From: an uncultured Eubacteriales bacterium
GTDB taxonomy: Bacteria > Bacillota > Clostridia > Christensenellales > Borkfalkiaceae
Direction: 5' to 3'
NCBI GenBank assembly: GCA_905211955.1
Contig: CAJMCT010000013.1
Span: forward strand, 1-15,725
DNA: 15,725 nucleotides
Part shown: positions 1 to 6,830 of the stretch, in pieces
How the letters are laid out: each line of letters starts with the position of its first letter
How positions within the stretch are numbered: position 1 is the first letter of the stretch
Notes under the pieces: model-generated
Told to the model about the DNA's origin: nothing
What the model saw: only the letters and a program-made list of their open reading frames with translations
Database searches by the model: none
Made by a program: the position numbers and the translations under genes

Positions 1-234
1 ATTCTCTATGGGTTTTTTGCACCTTAAATAATTACCGAACGAATACACGTCGGTATTAAAAGTCCCGCCAAAGGCACTACACAAGTATCGCTCTGCCATA
101 AGCGATATCTTTTCTTCACAAAATATTAAGTTTTTGCCGTTTAGCCCCGAAGCCTTTTCTTTTAAGTTTTCAGTAAGAATTGGGAAAAGATTATAATAAC
201 TATCGGTGACTATAAGGTTTACTTTTTTATCCAT
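1..234 (-). CDS. AddB-like helicase/nuclease subunit B, N-terminal part only (runs off the window)
   Basis: This is an open frame of 78 codons that starts at ATG 234 and continues past base 1. The protein begins MDKKVNLIVTDSYYNLF and later reads NLIFCEEKISLMAERYL and FGGTFNTDVYSFGNYLR. This pattern (a hydrophobic strand, 'LIFCEEK', then 'GGTFNTDVYSFGNYLR') resembles the N-terminus of clostridial AddB/PD-(D/E)XK recombination nucleases, which process double-strand ends together with AddA. The nuclease domain and Cys residues of the iron-sulfur site would lie outside the window, so the assignment rests on a short N-terminal resemblance. No Shine-Dalgarno sequence precedes the ATG, and the -10 box ends six bases before it, so the mRNA may be leaderless. 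The gene is divergent from the lipoprotein gene at 348. Confidence 0.5.
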   Translation of the reverse strand, partial: MDKKVNLIVTDSYYNLFPILTENLKEKASGLNGKNLIFCEEKISLMAERYLCSAFGGTFNTDVYSFGNYLRCKKPIEN

Positions 235-240
235 ACGTAT

Positions 241-268
241 ATTATAACATATTTATTTGAACTTTAAA
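241..268 (-). promoter_or_regulatory. Promoter of the AddB-like gene, apparently giving a leaderless mRNA
   Basis: On the minus strand TATAAT lies at 246-241 with an upstream TGT (extended -10). A TTTAAA -35 lies at 268-263 with a 16-bp spacer. Transcription would be expected to start about seven bases beyond the -10, which is the A of the ATG at 234. No ribosome binding site is present. Confidence 0.55.
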
Positions 269-287
269 GGGTTTTTGCTCACACTGA

Positions 288-316
288 TTTACAAATTTTT
301 TTATTTGTGATATATT
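288..316 (+). promoter_or_regulatory. Promoter of the 336-residue lipoprotein gene
   Basis: TTTACA at 288-293 and TATATT at 311-316 are separated by 17 bp, with TGA directly before the -10 (extended -10). The start should be near 323, giving a leader of about 25 nt that carries the CGGAG ribosome binding site at 337-341. Confidence 0.6.
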
Positions 317-347
317 TATTGTATCAAACTTAATATCGGAGATGAAA

Positions 348-1358
348 ATGAAAAAAATTATTATCCCGTTTATCCTTGCGCTATGCCTTTTGTTTAGCGG
401 ATGTAGTTGCGCAGGTGAAAGGTATTTAGAGTTTTCTTCGGCTTGGGGTGGCACTTCCACCGGATATAGCGAAACGCTAGTATACGACGTAGAGTATAAA
501 AACGATTACGCAGGTGACGGCAAAAGTTATACTTTAGACGAGTCGATAAAAGACTTAAACAGTCAAATCGTTGGAACGTACGTTGTTAACACAAGAATCT
601 TGTCGGCGGTAGATTCTTCTATCCCTGAAAACGTAAAACAAAGCGAAGTGTTTAAGAACAATCCTTCAACGGTAATCGCAATAAAGACTTTGCTTAGTTT
701 AAGCGCAACCTACTCGTATGGACAAACGACTCAAAACTCAGTCGATACCATTGAAACGGAAACTTATATTTGCTCTTTTGATTATGCGCTTGCGCCTATC
801 TATTCGGAAAGCAATTTCGACTACGGCATTATAAGAATTAACGAGGGCTTGACTGTTGAAAGGCTTAAAGGCAAAAACACCGCAATCTACCAAGGTTCTT
901 CTTATAAAACGGCAACGATTATAGACGACGAATCGGGCGAGAAAACGGTTAGCGAAAACGAAGAAGATTACACACTTAAAACTCTTATAGATTCCAATCA
1001 ACTTTTATTCGCAATAAGAAACTTAAAGTTAGACTTAGAACAAACAAAAGTTATCCCAACAGTTCACCCAACCTATAACGAAGCAAAAGAAATTAGCGTA
1101 TCGCGTTTTTGCGACAGTGAAAGAACGGTTAACTTAAACGGAGAGTCAAAAGTATTCAAAGTAAGCGGAATATCTTATAGATTAAACTCTGTAGACGCCG
1201 CTGGATACGAACAGTTAGTATTCGTTCAAAACACCGCGGTAGACGGAGTTGAAAACAAAGCGCTTATCGTTTCTTACGTAGAACCGTTAGTTGAATATGC
1301 CGCTTACAAAATGACCGGCGCAATGGTTTACTCGCTTAAAACTATTTCAATAGCATAA
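348..1358 (+). CDS. Secreted lipoprotein of unknown function
   Basis: The product has 336 residues. It begins MKKIIIPFILALCLLFSGC, a lipoprotein signal peptide with Cys19 as the likely lipidated residue (FSGC), so the mature protein should be anchored on the outer face of the membrane. The rest is polar, mixed alpha/beta in character, with many Asn, Ser, Thr and Glu and no further membrane segment. I recognise no domain. The start at 348 is preferred over the ATG at 342 because the CGGAG at 337-341 touches the ATG at 342 but lies six bases before the one at 348. The gene has its own promoter and terminator, so it is probably monocistronic. It converges on the leucine-rich-repeat lipoprotein gene. 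Confidence 0.8.
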   Translation: MKKIIIPFILALCLLFSGCSCAGERYLEFSSAWGGTSTGYSETLVYDVEYKNDYAGDGKSYTLDESIKDLNSQIVGTYVVNTRILSAVDSSIPENVKQSEVFKNNPSTVIAIKTLLSLSATYSYGQTTQNSVDTIETETYICSFDYALAPIYSESNFDYGIIRINEGLTVERLKGKNTAIYQGSSYKTATIIDDESGEKTVSENEEDYTLKTLIDSNQLLFAIRNLKLDLEQTKVIPTVHPTYNEAKEISVSRFCDSERTVNLNGESKVFKVSGISYRLNSVDAAGYEQLVFVQNTAVDGVENKALIVSYVEPLVEYAAYKMTGAMVYSLKTISIA

Positions 1359-1383
1359 ACGTTAACGCCTAAATTTAAAATTA

Positions 1384-1410
1384 AAAAGCCTTGCAAATAG
1401 CAAGGCTTTT
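1384..1410. terminator. Bidirectional intrinsic terminator between convergent genes
   Basis: An 11-bp stem (AAAAGCCTTGC at 1384-1394 with GCAAGGCTTTT at 1400-1410) closes a 5-nt loop. The T-rich right arm serves the plus-strand lipoprotein gene, and the A-rich left arm serves the convergent gene that ends at 1425. Confidence 0.85.
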
Positions 1411-1424
1411 AGTTTTATTATTTA

Positions 1425-2549
1425 TTAGATTTTAACGAAAACTTCGTTTACCATATCGCTAACCAAGTTAGTTGCGTTAACCGTGTTGTTCCAAGTTCCG
1501 TTAACGACTACGGTTGCTAATGCGTCGCAGTTTATAAATGCGTGTGCCCTAATTTCCGAAACGGTATCGGGAATAGTGATTTCCGTAAGGTAAGCACAGT
1601 TTGCAAACGCGCCGGTAGGAATAAGTACTACGCTTCCAAGATTTACGTCTTCAATCTTACTGTTTGCAAAGCACGAATTTCCGATTGCAAGAACCGAAGT
1701 TGGCAACGAAACGTTCTTTACTGCCGAGCCGTTAAATACGCTTTCGCCAAGTACTTGAAGCGTGCTTCCCGTTTCAATAGTAAATCCGTCTTTTAAGTTT
1801 GCAGTACCCATAAACGCTTGCTTTTTAATTTGCAATACGCTTGCGGGAACGTTTATTCTAGAAAGACCTAATGCGTTCTTAAACGCGCATTCACCGATAA
1901 CAGCGATATTTCCTTTAAGTTCTACTTCGCTTACAAGATTTGCGCCAGCGAAAGCATACATAGGAATACCATAAGCCCTTTCAGCAACGGTGTTATTGAT
2001 TATAACCTTTTTTAACGTTGCGGGAACGTAGGTGGTGTTGGTATTAGTTTCGTCATAACTTTGAGTCATTGCAAGACCACCGTTATAACTTTCAGTACCG
2101 AAAACGTATCCGAACGTTCTTTCAGCACCAACAGACTTATCTTCTGATTGGTCTAATGAGTTAAAACTCGTATCAGCAACTGCGGTTGAGCCAACGAAAG
2201 GAAGTTCGATGGTTTCTAACTTTTTCATGTTGGCGAAAGCGCCTGCGTCGATAGTTTCAACGGTTGAAGGTATGATAAGCGTTTTTAAGGTATCGTTATC
2301 CTTAAATGCGTTAGCCTTAATTCTACCAATGCTTACGCCGTCTTTGTTATAGTCGGAAATATTAAGGGTGTCGATATTCGTACCATCGTCAACGTAGCCG
2401 TAAACGGTATAGTAAGAATCTCCTTCATACATTTTATAAAGAAGCCCCGTCTTTCCGTCGTTATCGCCGTCTTCTCCACACGCTACAAAAGCAAAAACTG
2501 AAACGAGCATGAGAAGAGAAAGCATTAAGATTTTTAAAAACTTTTTCAT
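1425..2549 (-). CDS. BspA-type leucine-rich-repeat (LRR_5) surface lipoprotein
   Basis: The product has 374 residues from ATG 2549, which is preceded by AGGAG at good spacing. A longer in-frame start at 2621 lies above the promoter and is not used. Residues 1-24 form a lipoprotein signal with Cys24 (FVAC). From about 75 to 118 and again from 195 to 352 the protein repeats the LRR_5/BspA pattern, in which an aromatic 'AF' (AFKDN, AFANM, AFKNA, AFMGT, AFANC, AFINC) is followed by a hydrophobic strand and 'IP..V..I'. Such repeats build right-handed solenoids used by gut bacteria for adhesion or protein binding. Residues 120-190 are a non-repeat insertion. The ligand cannot be told from the sequence. 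It has its own promoter and shares a bidirectional terminator. Confidence 0.85.
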   Translation of the reverse strand: MKKFLKILMLSLLMLVSVFAFVACGEDGDNDGKTGLLYKMYEGDSYYTVYGYVDDGTNIDTLNISDYNKDGVSIGRIKANAFKDNDTLKTLIIPSTVETIDAGAFANMKKLETIELPFVGSTAVADTSFNSLDQSEDKSVGAERTFGYVFGTESYNGGLAMTQSYDETNTNTTYVPATLKKVIINNTVAERAYGIPMYAFAGANLVSEVELKGNIAVIGECAFKNALGLSRINVPASVLQIKKQAFMGTANLKDGFTIETGSTLQVLGESVFNGSAVKNVSLPTSVLAIGNSCFANSKIEDVNLGSVVLIPTGAFANCAYLTEITIPDTVSEIRAHAFINCDALATVVVNGTWNNTVNATNLVSDMVNEVFVKI

Positions 2550-2592
2550 AAATACTCCTTTTATCTGAGTACAGTAGTCGTTATACCTAATT

Positions 2593-2621
2593 AGTTTATC
2601 ATTTATACACCGCTTTGTCAA
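2593..2621 (-). promoter_or_regulatory. Promoter of the LRR lipoprotein gene
   Basis: On the minus strand TTGACA (2621-2616) and TAAACT (2598-2593) are separated by 17 bp, with TGA just before the -10. The start is expected near 2586, leaving a leader of about 37 nt. Confidence 0.7.
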
Positions 2622-2674
2622 TAAATAATATTTATTTTGCTTGTTTTTTTGTGGTTTTTAAGGGGGATAAACGC

Positions 2675-2700
2675 AAAAAAAAGACCGATTAAATCGGTCT
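2675..2700 (-). terminator. Intrinsic terminator of the M1 peptidase gene
   Basis: On the minus strand AGACCGA and TCGGTCT form a hairpin with an AT loop, followed by eight T residues (A run at 2675-2682). It lies about 15 bp beyond the stop codon at 2716. Confidence 0.85.
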
Positions 2701-2715
2701 AAGTTTAGGCACAAC

Positions 2716-4173
2716 TTAAATTATCGCTTTGCCTTGATGAAAACTTTTGAAAAACCCTTCGGCATCAGCGCCAGCCTTAATAAAACTAGCAATTAAATGG
2801 TCGGGCGTAGCATTTTTAAACGCATAGTTTTGGTAATAGTTTTTTAAGCCTGCAAAAAACTTTTCGTCGCCAACCCCTACCCTAAACTGATCGTACATAA
2901 TGCACGCTTTTACGTATGCGATATTAACGTATTCGTATTCGCTTGTAAAATCGGGGATTGGCCTTAGCATTGTAGTATCTACTTTCCCAAACAGTTTATC
3001 GTATACCGAGCAGTACAGTTTATACGTTTGTTCGCTTTGCTTTATAAGCTGCTCTCTCGTATAAGAAAATTCGGGACGGTTTTCATAAAATAATACGGTA
3101 GAATATTCGGCAAGCCCTTCGTCTAAAAATCCGTATTCTATCTCGTTGTTGCCCACGGTAGTTTGCCACCATTGATGCGCAGTTTCATGCACGATAACTT
3201 CGCCGTAAGATAACGGGTCTAGACCGTCCGAAATCATAACGAGCGCAGGGAATTCCATACCGCCTTGCAAAAACTCCGTTTGTACCACCGAATAGGTAGG
3301 ATAAGGATATTTGCCGAATAATGAATTAAAAGTTTCCAAACTTTTAAGCGCGTACTCTAACGACGAAATAGGTGTTTTATCGTCGTAGTAGTAATAGTTT
3401 ACTTGCACCCCTAAACTTTGGTCGGTTATACACTCGAAGTTTTTAGATAAAACCAAGCAAAAAGAACGTGCGTTTTCTAACTTGTAAGTGGTGGTGGAAA
3501 AACCGTTTTCGCTTTTACCTTCTACCAGTTGCCCGCTAGACGCTACCACGTATTCGCTATCACAAGTAAACGTCACTAAATACGAAGCACAATCGCTAAA
3601 ATACGGGTCACCGCAAGAGTAATACACACACTCGTAAAAACCATTATCGTCTATTCCGCAAAGTATTGGATAAAAGTTTGCAAGGTTGATGGTGTTATTA
3701 TTTATACCCGTTCTTGCAACCACGTTCGCCAAGTCTATTTTATACTCTATTGTGACGGCAACGCTTTCTAAGGGAAAGACTTCTTCTAATAGAAAAACTT
3801 CTAAAATATTTTTGTCTACACCGCATATAGAAAATTCGAGCGGAGTTTCTTCAGTTTTGCAAGATAAAATCTCAATACCGCCGTAGTCTATGCCGTTTGG
3901 ATAGGCGTTATGATAATACTCTGCGGATATTGGGCTATACTTTGCATCTTTTCTAAACGCGTTTGCAAAAATATTAAACTTTAAGGACCTAAACGAGTTT
4001 TCTTTGTCGTTATAAAAGCAAACGGTTTCTTTGCCTAAAAGTTCGCCATCGCTTAAAAGAGAACAGTCTATTTGGTAAGTTGTTGTTTGCTCCTTTGCCT
4101 GTCCGCACGAAATAATCGGAATAACCGATAATAGAAAGGCAAATAAAAGAGATAAAGTGCAAAATCTTTTCAT
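2716..4173 (-). CDS. M1-family zinc metallopeptidase, membrane-anchored lipoprotein
   Basis: The product has 485 residues. It starts with a lipoprotein signal ending IISC, so Cys23 is the likely lipidated residue. The M1 signature is complete: GGMEFP at 304-309 (the substrate N-terminus motif, normally GxMEN), HETAH at 329-333, and the third zinc ligand E352 in DEGLAEY, giving HExxH-X18-E. Tyr420 in NIAYVKA fits the catalytic tyrosine. Residues 30-260 resemble the N-terminal beta saddle domain. At 485 residues it is shorter than classical aminopeptidase N (about 850-900) and lacks the large C-terminal helical domain, as do many bacterial M1-like enzymes. It probably trims peptides outside the cell. 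Its weak ribosome binding site (GGGG) lies inside the hairpin at 4175-4214, just upstream. Confidence 0.88.
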   Translation of the reverse strand: MKRFCTLSLLFAFLLSVIPIISCGQAKEQTTTYQIDCSLLSDGELLGKETVCFYNDKENSFRSLKFNIFANAFRKDAKYSPISAEYYHNAYPNGIDYGGIEILSCKTEETPLEFSICGVDKNILEVFLLEEVFPLESVAVTIEYKIDLANVVARTGINNNTINLANFYPILCGIDDNGFYECVYYSCGDPYFSDCASYLVTFTCDSEYVVASSGQLVEGKSENGFSTTTYKLENARSFCLVLSKNFECITDQSLGVQVNYYYYDDKTPISSLEYALKSLETFNSLFGKYPYPTYSVVQTEFLQGGMEFPALVMISDGLDPLSYGEVIVHETAHQWWQTTVGNNEIEYGFLDEGLAEYSTVLFYENRPEFSYTREQLIKQSEQTYKLYCSVYDKLFGKVDTTMLRPIPDFTSEYEYVNIAYVKACIMYDQFRVGVGDEKFFAGLKNYYQNYAFKNATPDHLIASFIKAGADAEGFFKSFHQGKAII

Positions 4174-4174
4174 T

Positions 4175-4214
4175 AAAAAACCCCGATAAGATATTTTATA
4201 TATCCTATTCGGGG
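4175..4214 (-). terminator. Terminator-like hairpin abutting the M1 peptidase start codon
   Basis: On the minus strand CCCCGA (4214-4209) pairs with TCGGGG (4186-4181), with further inner pairs TA/TA and TATC/GATA across small mismatches. Six T residues follow and then A-ATG. It is placed to end the M23 gene transcript, yet its 3' arm also holds the only Shine-Dalgarno-like bases (GGGG) of the M1 gene. Confidence 0.7.
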
Positions 4215-4235
4215 AATTTTATATTTATGCTATAT

Positions 4236-4898
4236 CTACTTTTCGTCAATAACTAAATACTTAACGGGGTCGATTGATTCGCCGTTTTCTATAACTTCAA
4301 AGTGAAGGTGTGCACCGTACCCACTTTCTTGGCGATTAGAAACCGATACGTAGCCTATAACGTCGCCTTTACTTACGGTTTGCCCAACGCTTACTTCATC
4401 ACCGCTTTCTAACGAGTTGTACACAGTCTTTAAGCCGTCGCCGTGATCAATCGTTATAGATACGCCCGTCAAAAGACTGTTGTCTACCTTTTCGATAGTG
4501 CCTTCGTAAACGGCTTTAACGGGAGTGCCTTCGGGTGCGAAAAAGTCGGTTGCAAGGTGTGCCGAATATCTCTTTAACGTCTTGTTAAATACCAACGTTT
4601 CGGTATACTCGGTAATAGCGGAAGGCAAGTCTACGGGCATCGCAAAATCGATTACCTTAACCACGGGCTCTGGGATAATAGGGTCGTCGATTTCTTCACC
4701 ACCCGTCGGCAAGTCGTCACTTGGGGTTTGGTCTTGGATAATAGGCGGATTTACCTGCACGTTGTTTTGATCTTCTATCGCGTTATCGTTAAGAAGTATA
4801 AGCGTTAAGGAAAGTCCTACTGCCAAAATACAAAACGCCAACACGATATACGCCGCGTTTTTTCTGAAAAACGCTAAAACTTTACCTGTTCGTTTCAT
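4236..4898 (-). CDS. M23 (LytM) family membrane peptidase, SpoIIQ-like
   Basis: The product has 220 residues from ATG 4898, which has GGAGG eight bases upstream. The longer frame from 4931 has no such site. Residues 1-15 are basic and cytoplasmic, 16-37 form one membrane segment, and 38-82 are an acidic Pro-rich linker. A LytM domain spans about 100-215. Its zinc and catalytic residues are all present: H114xxxD118, and H197-L-H199. It is therefore probably an active endopeptidase on peptide cross-links, unlike Bacillus subtilis SpoIIQ, whose site is degenerate. Layout, size and the ending 'GAHLHFEV..NG..IDPVKYL' match SpoIIQ, the forespore half of the SpoIIQ-SpoIIIAH channel. A plain cell-wall M23 enzyme is the alternative. 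A sigma-F-like promoter may lie upstream. Confidence 0.82.
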   Translation of the reverse strand: MKRTGKVLAFFRKNAAYIVLAFCILAVGLSLTLILLNDNAIEDQNNVQVNPPIIQDQTPSDDLPTGGEEIDDPIIPEPVVKVIDFAMPVDLPSAITEYTETLVFNKTLKRYSAHLATDFFAPEGTPVKAVYEGTIEKVDNSLLTGVSITIDHGDGLKTVYNSLESGDEVSVGQTVSKGDVIGYVSVSNRQESGYGAHLHFEVIENGESIDPVKYLVIDEK

Positions 4899-4929
4899 TT
4901 TAGATTCCTCCGATTTGATTATGTACACC

Positions 4930-4958
4930 AATTATTTCCATAAAATTTTTAATTATAC
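4930..4958 (-). promoter_or_regulatory. Candidate sigma-F-like promoter of the SpoIIQ-like gene (or a sigma-A -10 in the same place)
   Basis: On the minus strand GTATA (4958-4954) is followed after 14 bp by GGAAATAATT (4939-4930). These fit the sigma-F elements GywTA and GgnrAnAnTw, although the usual spacer is 15-16 bp. The same GTATA overlaps TATAAT (4957-4952), which could be a sigma-A -10 with a poor -35. Which one is used cannot be decided from sequence. Confidence 0.35.
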
Positions 4959-4966
4959 CTAAAAGA

Positions 4967-5374
4967 TTAAAAACTGCCGAAAATCAAAGGAGTGCCCACC
5001 TTTACGGTGTCTTTTGCAACGAACACATGTAAGTTTATCTTTTCACCGTCTATAATTTTATAGTACGGAATCTTTTTAGAATACCCATAAATGCTTTTTC
5101 CTTCTTCTATTTCTTCTATCATAATAATTTCCGCGCTAAAATCTTCAAAAATTTGCTCAATTTTAATTTCGCCTTTTAAAAAGCAAAAACTCTCACCCGT
5201 TTTTCCCGCTTGCAAAAGTTTATCTTGAACGGTTTCTTCACAAAGCGAAGAATTAGAGTTTAGGTAGATTTTTACGTCCTTTTCGTACCTACTAAACAAT
5301 GGCATCGAACAAGTGACTGCTAAAAACGAAATGAAAGAAAAACACGCTAGAAAAGTCAAAACTCTTTTAAACAT
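4967..5374 (-). CDS. Small membrane-anchored or secreted protein of unknown function
   Basis: The product has 135 residues. Residues 3-22 are a hydrophobic signal or anchor; the following TCS is not a good lipobox because Thr sits before Cys. The outer part has the features EEGKSIYGYSKKIPYYK (91-107) and a C-terminal GTPLIFGSF (127-135). I do not recognise the family with certainty. The C-terminal pattern is faintly like the end of YwmB-type proteins, which sit near spoIID and spoIIQ in Bacillus, and here the next gene is SpoIIQ-like, so a sporulation or cell-envelope role is a reasonable guess only. The ribosome binding site AAGGAG is contained in the 3' arm of the hairpin at 5375-5403. Confidence 0.7.
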   Translation of the reverse strand: MFKRVLTFLACFSFISFLAVTCSMPLFSRYEKDVKIYLNSNSSLCEETVQDKLLQAGKTGESFCFLKGEIKIEQIFEDFSAEIIMIEEIEEGKSIYGYSKKIPYYKIIDGEKINLHVFVAKDTVKVGTPLIFGSF

Positions 5375-5403
5375 AAAAAACTCTCTCCTTGTTTGGAGAG
5401 AGT
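5375..5403 (-). terminator. Terminator-like hairpin containing the ribosome binding site of the 135-residue protein
   Basis: On the minus strand ACTCTCTCC (5403-5395) and GGAGAGAGT (5388-5380) form a perfect 9-bp stem with a 6-nt loop, followed by five T residues that run straight into ATG 5374. AAGGAG, the only good Shine-Dalgarno sequence, lies at the loop and 3' arm and would be hidden when the stem forms. Confidence 0.8.
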
Positions 5404-5432
5404 ATTGACTTATATTTAAATGTTTATACAGT

Positions 5433-6650
5433 TTAGTCGAAAATTCCCAAATCGGTCACACCCATAAGCCTTAAATAAGTTAAGCCGTTAATAGCATGCG
5501 GTATATCTCCTGCGATTTTAAGATATTTCTTAAAATCGCTTGCGGAAGTAGAAAAGACTTTATCATTTCCGTTTAGTGCTATAAAAGTACTTTTAATACC
5601 GTTTACAAGCGCTAAGTTTGTGTCTACGTCTTTTTGGATAGAATTTGCCGTCTTTACCGCCCTTTTAAGTCTTTTCTCTATTGTTTTACTTTGCTCTATT
5701 AAATGTCCTGCCACACACCCTAAATCAAGCCCAAACTCGTTTGAAACTTGCGTTGCTCTAATCATTAAATTCGGTAGAGTTTGCATAGGGGTTTTAAGCC
5801 CGAAAACCGCCGAATAAAGCCCCAATAGTTTTGCCGTGCAAAAGAGTTTATGTCCCGCGTAATCGCTCGGATTTTCGGCAAACAGTTCGCTTAAAATGCG
5901 CACTGCACTTCTTGAACTGATTTCACAGTTCGTGATTAGTTCGGCAAGTTCAGAATAAAATCCTAAGAGTAATAGTTCTTTACTTCTATCGGTGGGTTTT
6001 ATAGAAAAAACGTTAAAAGCGCGCTCTACACTTTCTTTTAATATATATATGGCTTGTTTAACAATATCTTTTCCCGTTAGCGCTTGGCAAAGTTTGTAGT
6101 CTACGATAGACGCGTTTTTACTCATTAACTCTGCATAGCAAGATGAGTTTTCATCGGTTTTTGCGATAAGGTCAAAGTCGATTATTACGTGCTTAGTAGT
6201 TTTGCATAAAACCTTGTCTAAAAGGTTGCCGTTTTTTATATATAAAACGTTTTCTAAACTTTCGGCAACGAAGGCTGACTTTGGAACGTAGATAAACGGA
6301 ATACCCCTTATCGAAGAAAAGTAGGTACAAATTGAGCAAAGTTCTCTATCAAAGGTAATTACCGCTCTAACGTCTTCGGGTAGATTAAAGGCTTTGCTAA
6401 AATCTTCAATCGTTTTTTTAGGCGGTTTTTCCATAACTAAACTTATAAGTTTAGAGCCAGCGCCAGAAAGCGCCGAAAGCACCTTCTTAGAATATAAAAG
6501 GTGTGTATTTTCTAAGGTTATAAAAGCCACCTTTCCAAACGGAACGAAGTCTTTTACCACCTTGTTTATCGTAGATAAGAACTCGCCCGAATAAAACTTT
6601 ACAGAAGGCACAAAATTATTAAGTTTTTTTATTTCTAACTCGTAATTCAT
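5433..6650 (-). CDS. Divergent homologue of the iron-alcohol-dehydrogenase / glycerol-1-phosphate-dehydrogenase fold
   Basis: The product has 405 residues and no signal peptide. Residues 18-75 (FYSGEFLSTINK..., then GKVAFITLENTHLLY, then VLSAL) follow the N-terminal strand and helix order of glycerol-1-phosphate and iron-dependent alcohol dehydrogenases. The place where the NAD-binding GGGS motif is expected (about 98-105) reads ITFDRELCS, with no glycines. A His in SDYAGHKLF and another in AGHLIEQ could correspond to metal ligands, but the pattern is not clean. It may be an inactive or repurposed family member, and the family call itself is tentative. The ATG at 6650 has no Shine-Dalgarno sequence and the predicted leader is only about nine bases. 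It is divergent from hup. Confidence 0.5.
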   Translation of the reverse strand: MNYELEIKKLNNFVPSVKFYSGEFLSTINKVVKDFVPFGKVAFITLENTHLLYSKKVLSALSGAGSKLISLVMEKPPKKTIEDFSKAFNLPEDVRAVITFDRELCSICTYFSSIRGIPFIYVPKSAFVAESLENVLYIKNGNLLDKVLCKTTKHVIIDFDLIAKTDENSSCYAELMSKNASIVDYKLCQALTGKDIVKQAIYILKESVERAFNVFSIKPTDRSKELLLLGFYSELAELITNCEISSRSAVRILSELFAENPSDYAGHKLFCTAKLLGLYSAVFGLKTPMQTLPNLMIRATQVSNEFGLDLGCVAGHLIEQSKTIEKRLKRAVKTANSIQKDVDTNLALVNGIKSTFIALNGNDKVFSTSASDFKKYLKIAGDIPHAINGLTYLRLMGVTDLGIFD

Positions 6651-6665
6651 AATATTTACATAAAT

Positions 6666-6694
6666 AGATTAACTCAAAAAGTAAAAAAAGTCAA
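6666..6694 (-). promoter_or_regulatory. Candidate promoter of the dehydrogenase-fold gene
   Basis: On the minus strand TTGACT (6694-6689) and TAATCT (6671-6666) are 17 bp apart. The -10 is a poor match. The start near 6659 would leave a leader of about 9 nt with no ribosome binding site. Confidence 0.4.
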
Positions 6695-6723
6695 GATTAA
6701 AGCAAAATCAACCCAAAATAAGC

Positions 6724-6768
6724 AAAAAAAGGCAAAAAAATGCCATTTATGATAAAAAAATTTAAAAA
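6724..6768. promoter_or_regulatory. Phased A-tracts upstream of the hup promoter
   Basis: A runs of seven at 6724-6730, 6734-6740 and 6754-6760, and of five at 6764-6768, have centres about one or two helical turns apart. They lie directly upstream of the hup -35. Such phasing bends DNA and can act as an UP element. Confidence 0.5.
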
Positions 6769-6773
6769 GAGTC

Positions 6774-6801
6774 TTGAAAAAAAGTTAATATATGGTATAA
6801 T
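6774..6801 (+). promoter_or_regulatory. Promoter of hup
   Basis: TTGAAA (6774-6779) and TATAAT (6796-6801) are separated by 16 bp, with TGG before the -10 (extended -10). It is a strong sigma-A promoter with a leader of about 23 nt. Confidence 0.8.
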
Positions 6802-6830
6802 TAAGACATGAAAATATGGAGGTTTTCACA

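Noticed and set aside
5380..5425. Sigma-G-type promoter (TGTATA, 17 bp, CAATACT) before the 135-residue gene
   Set aside because: The -10 does not fit CATAnTA in register and falls in the hairpin stem; the match is no better than chance in AT-rich DNA.
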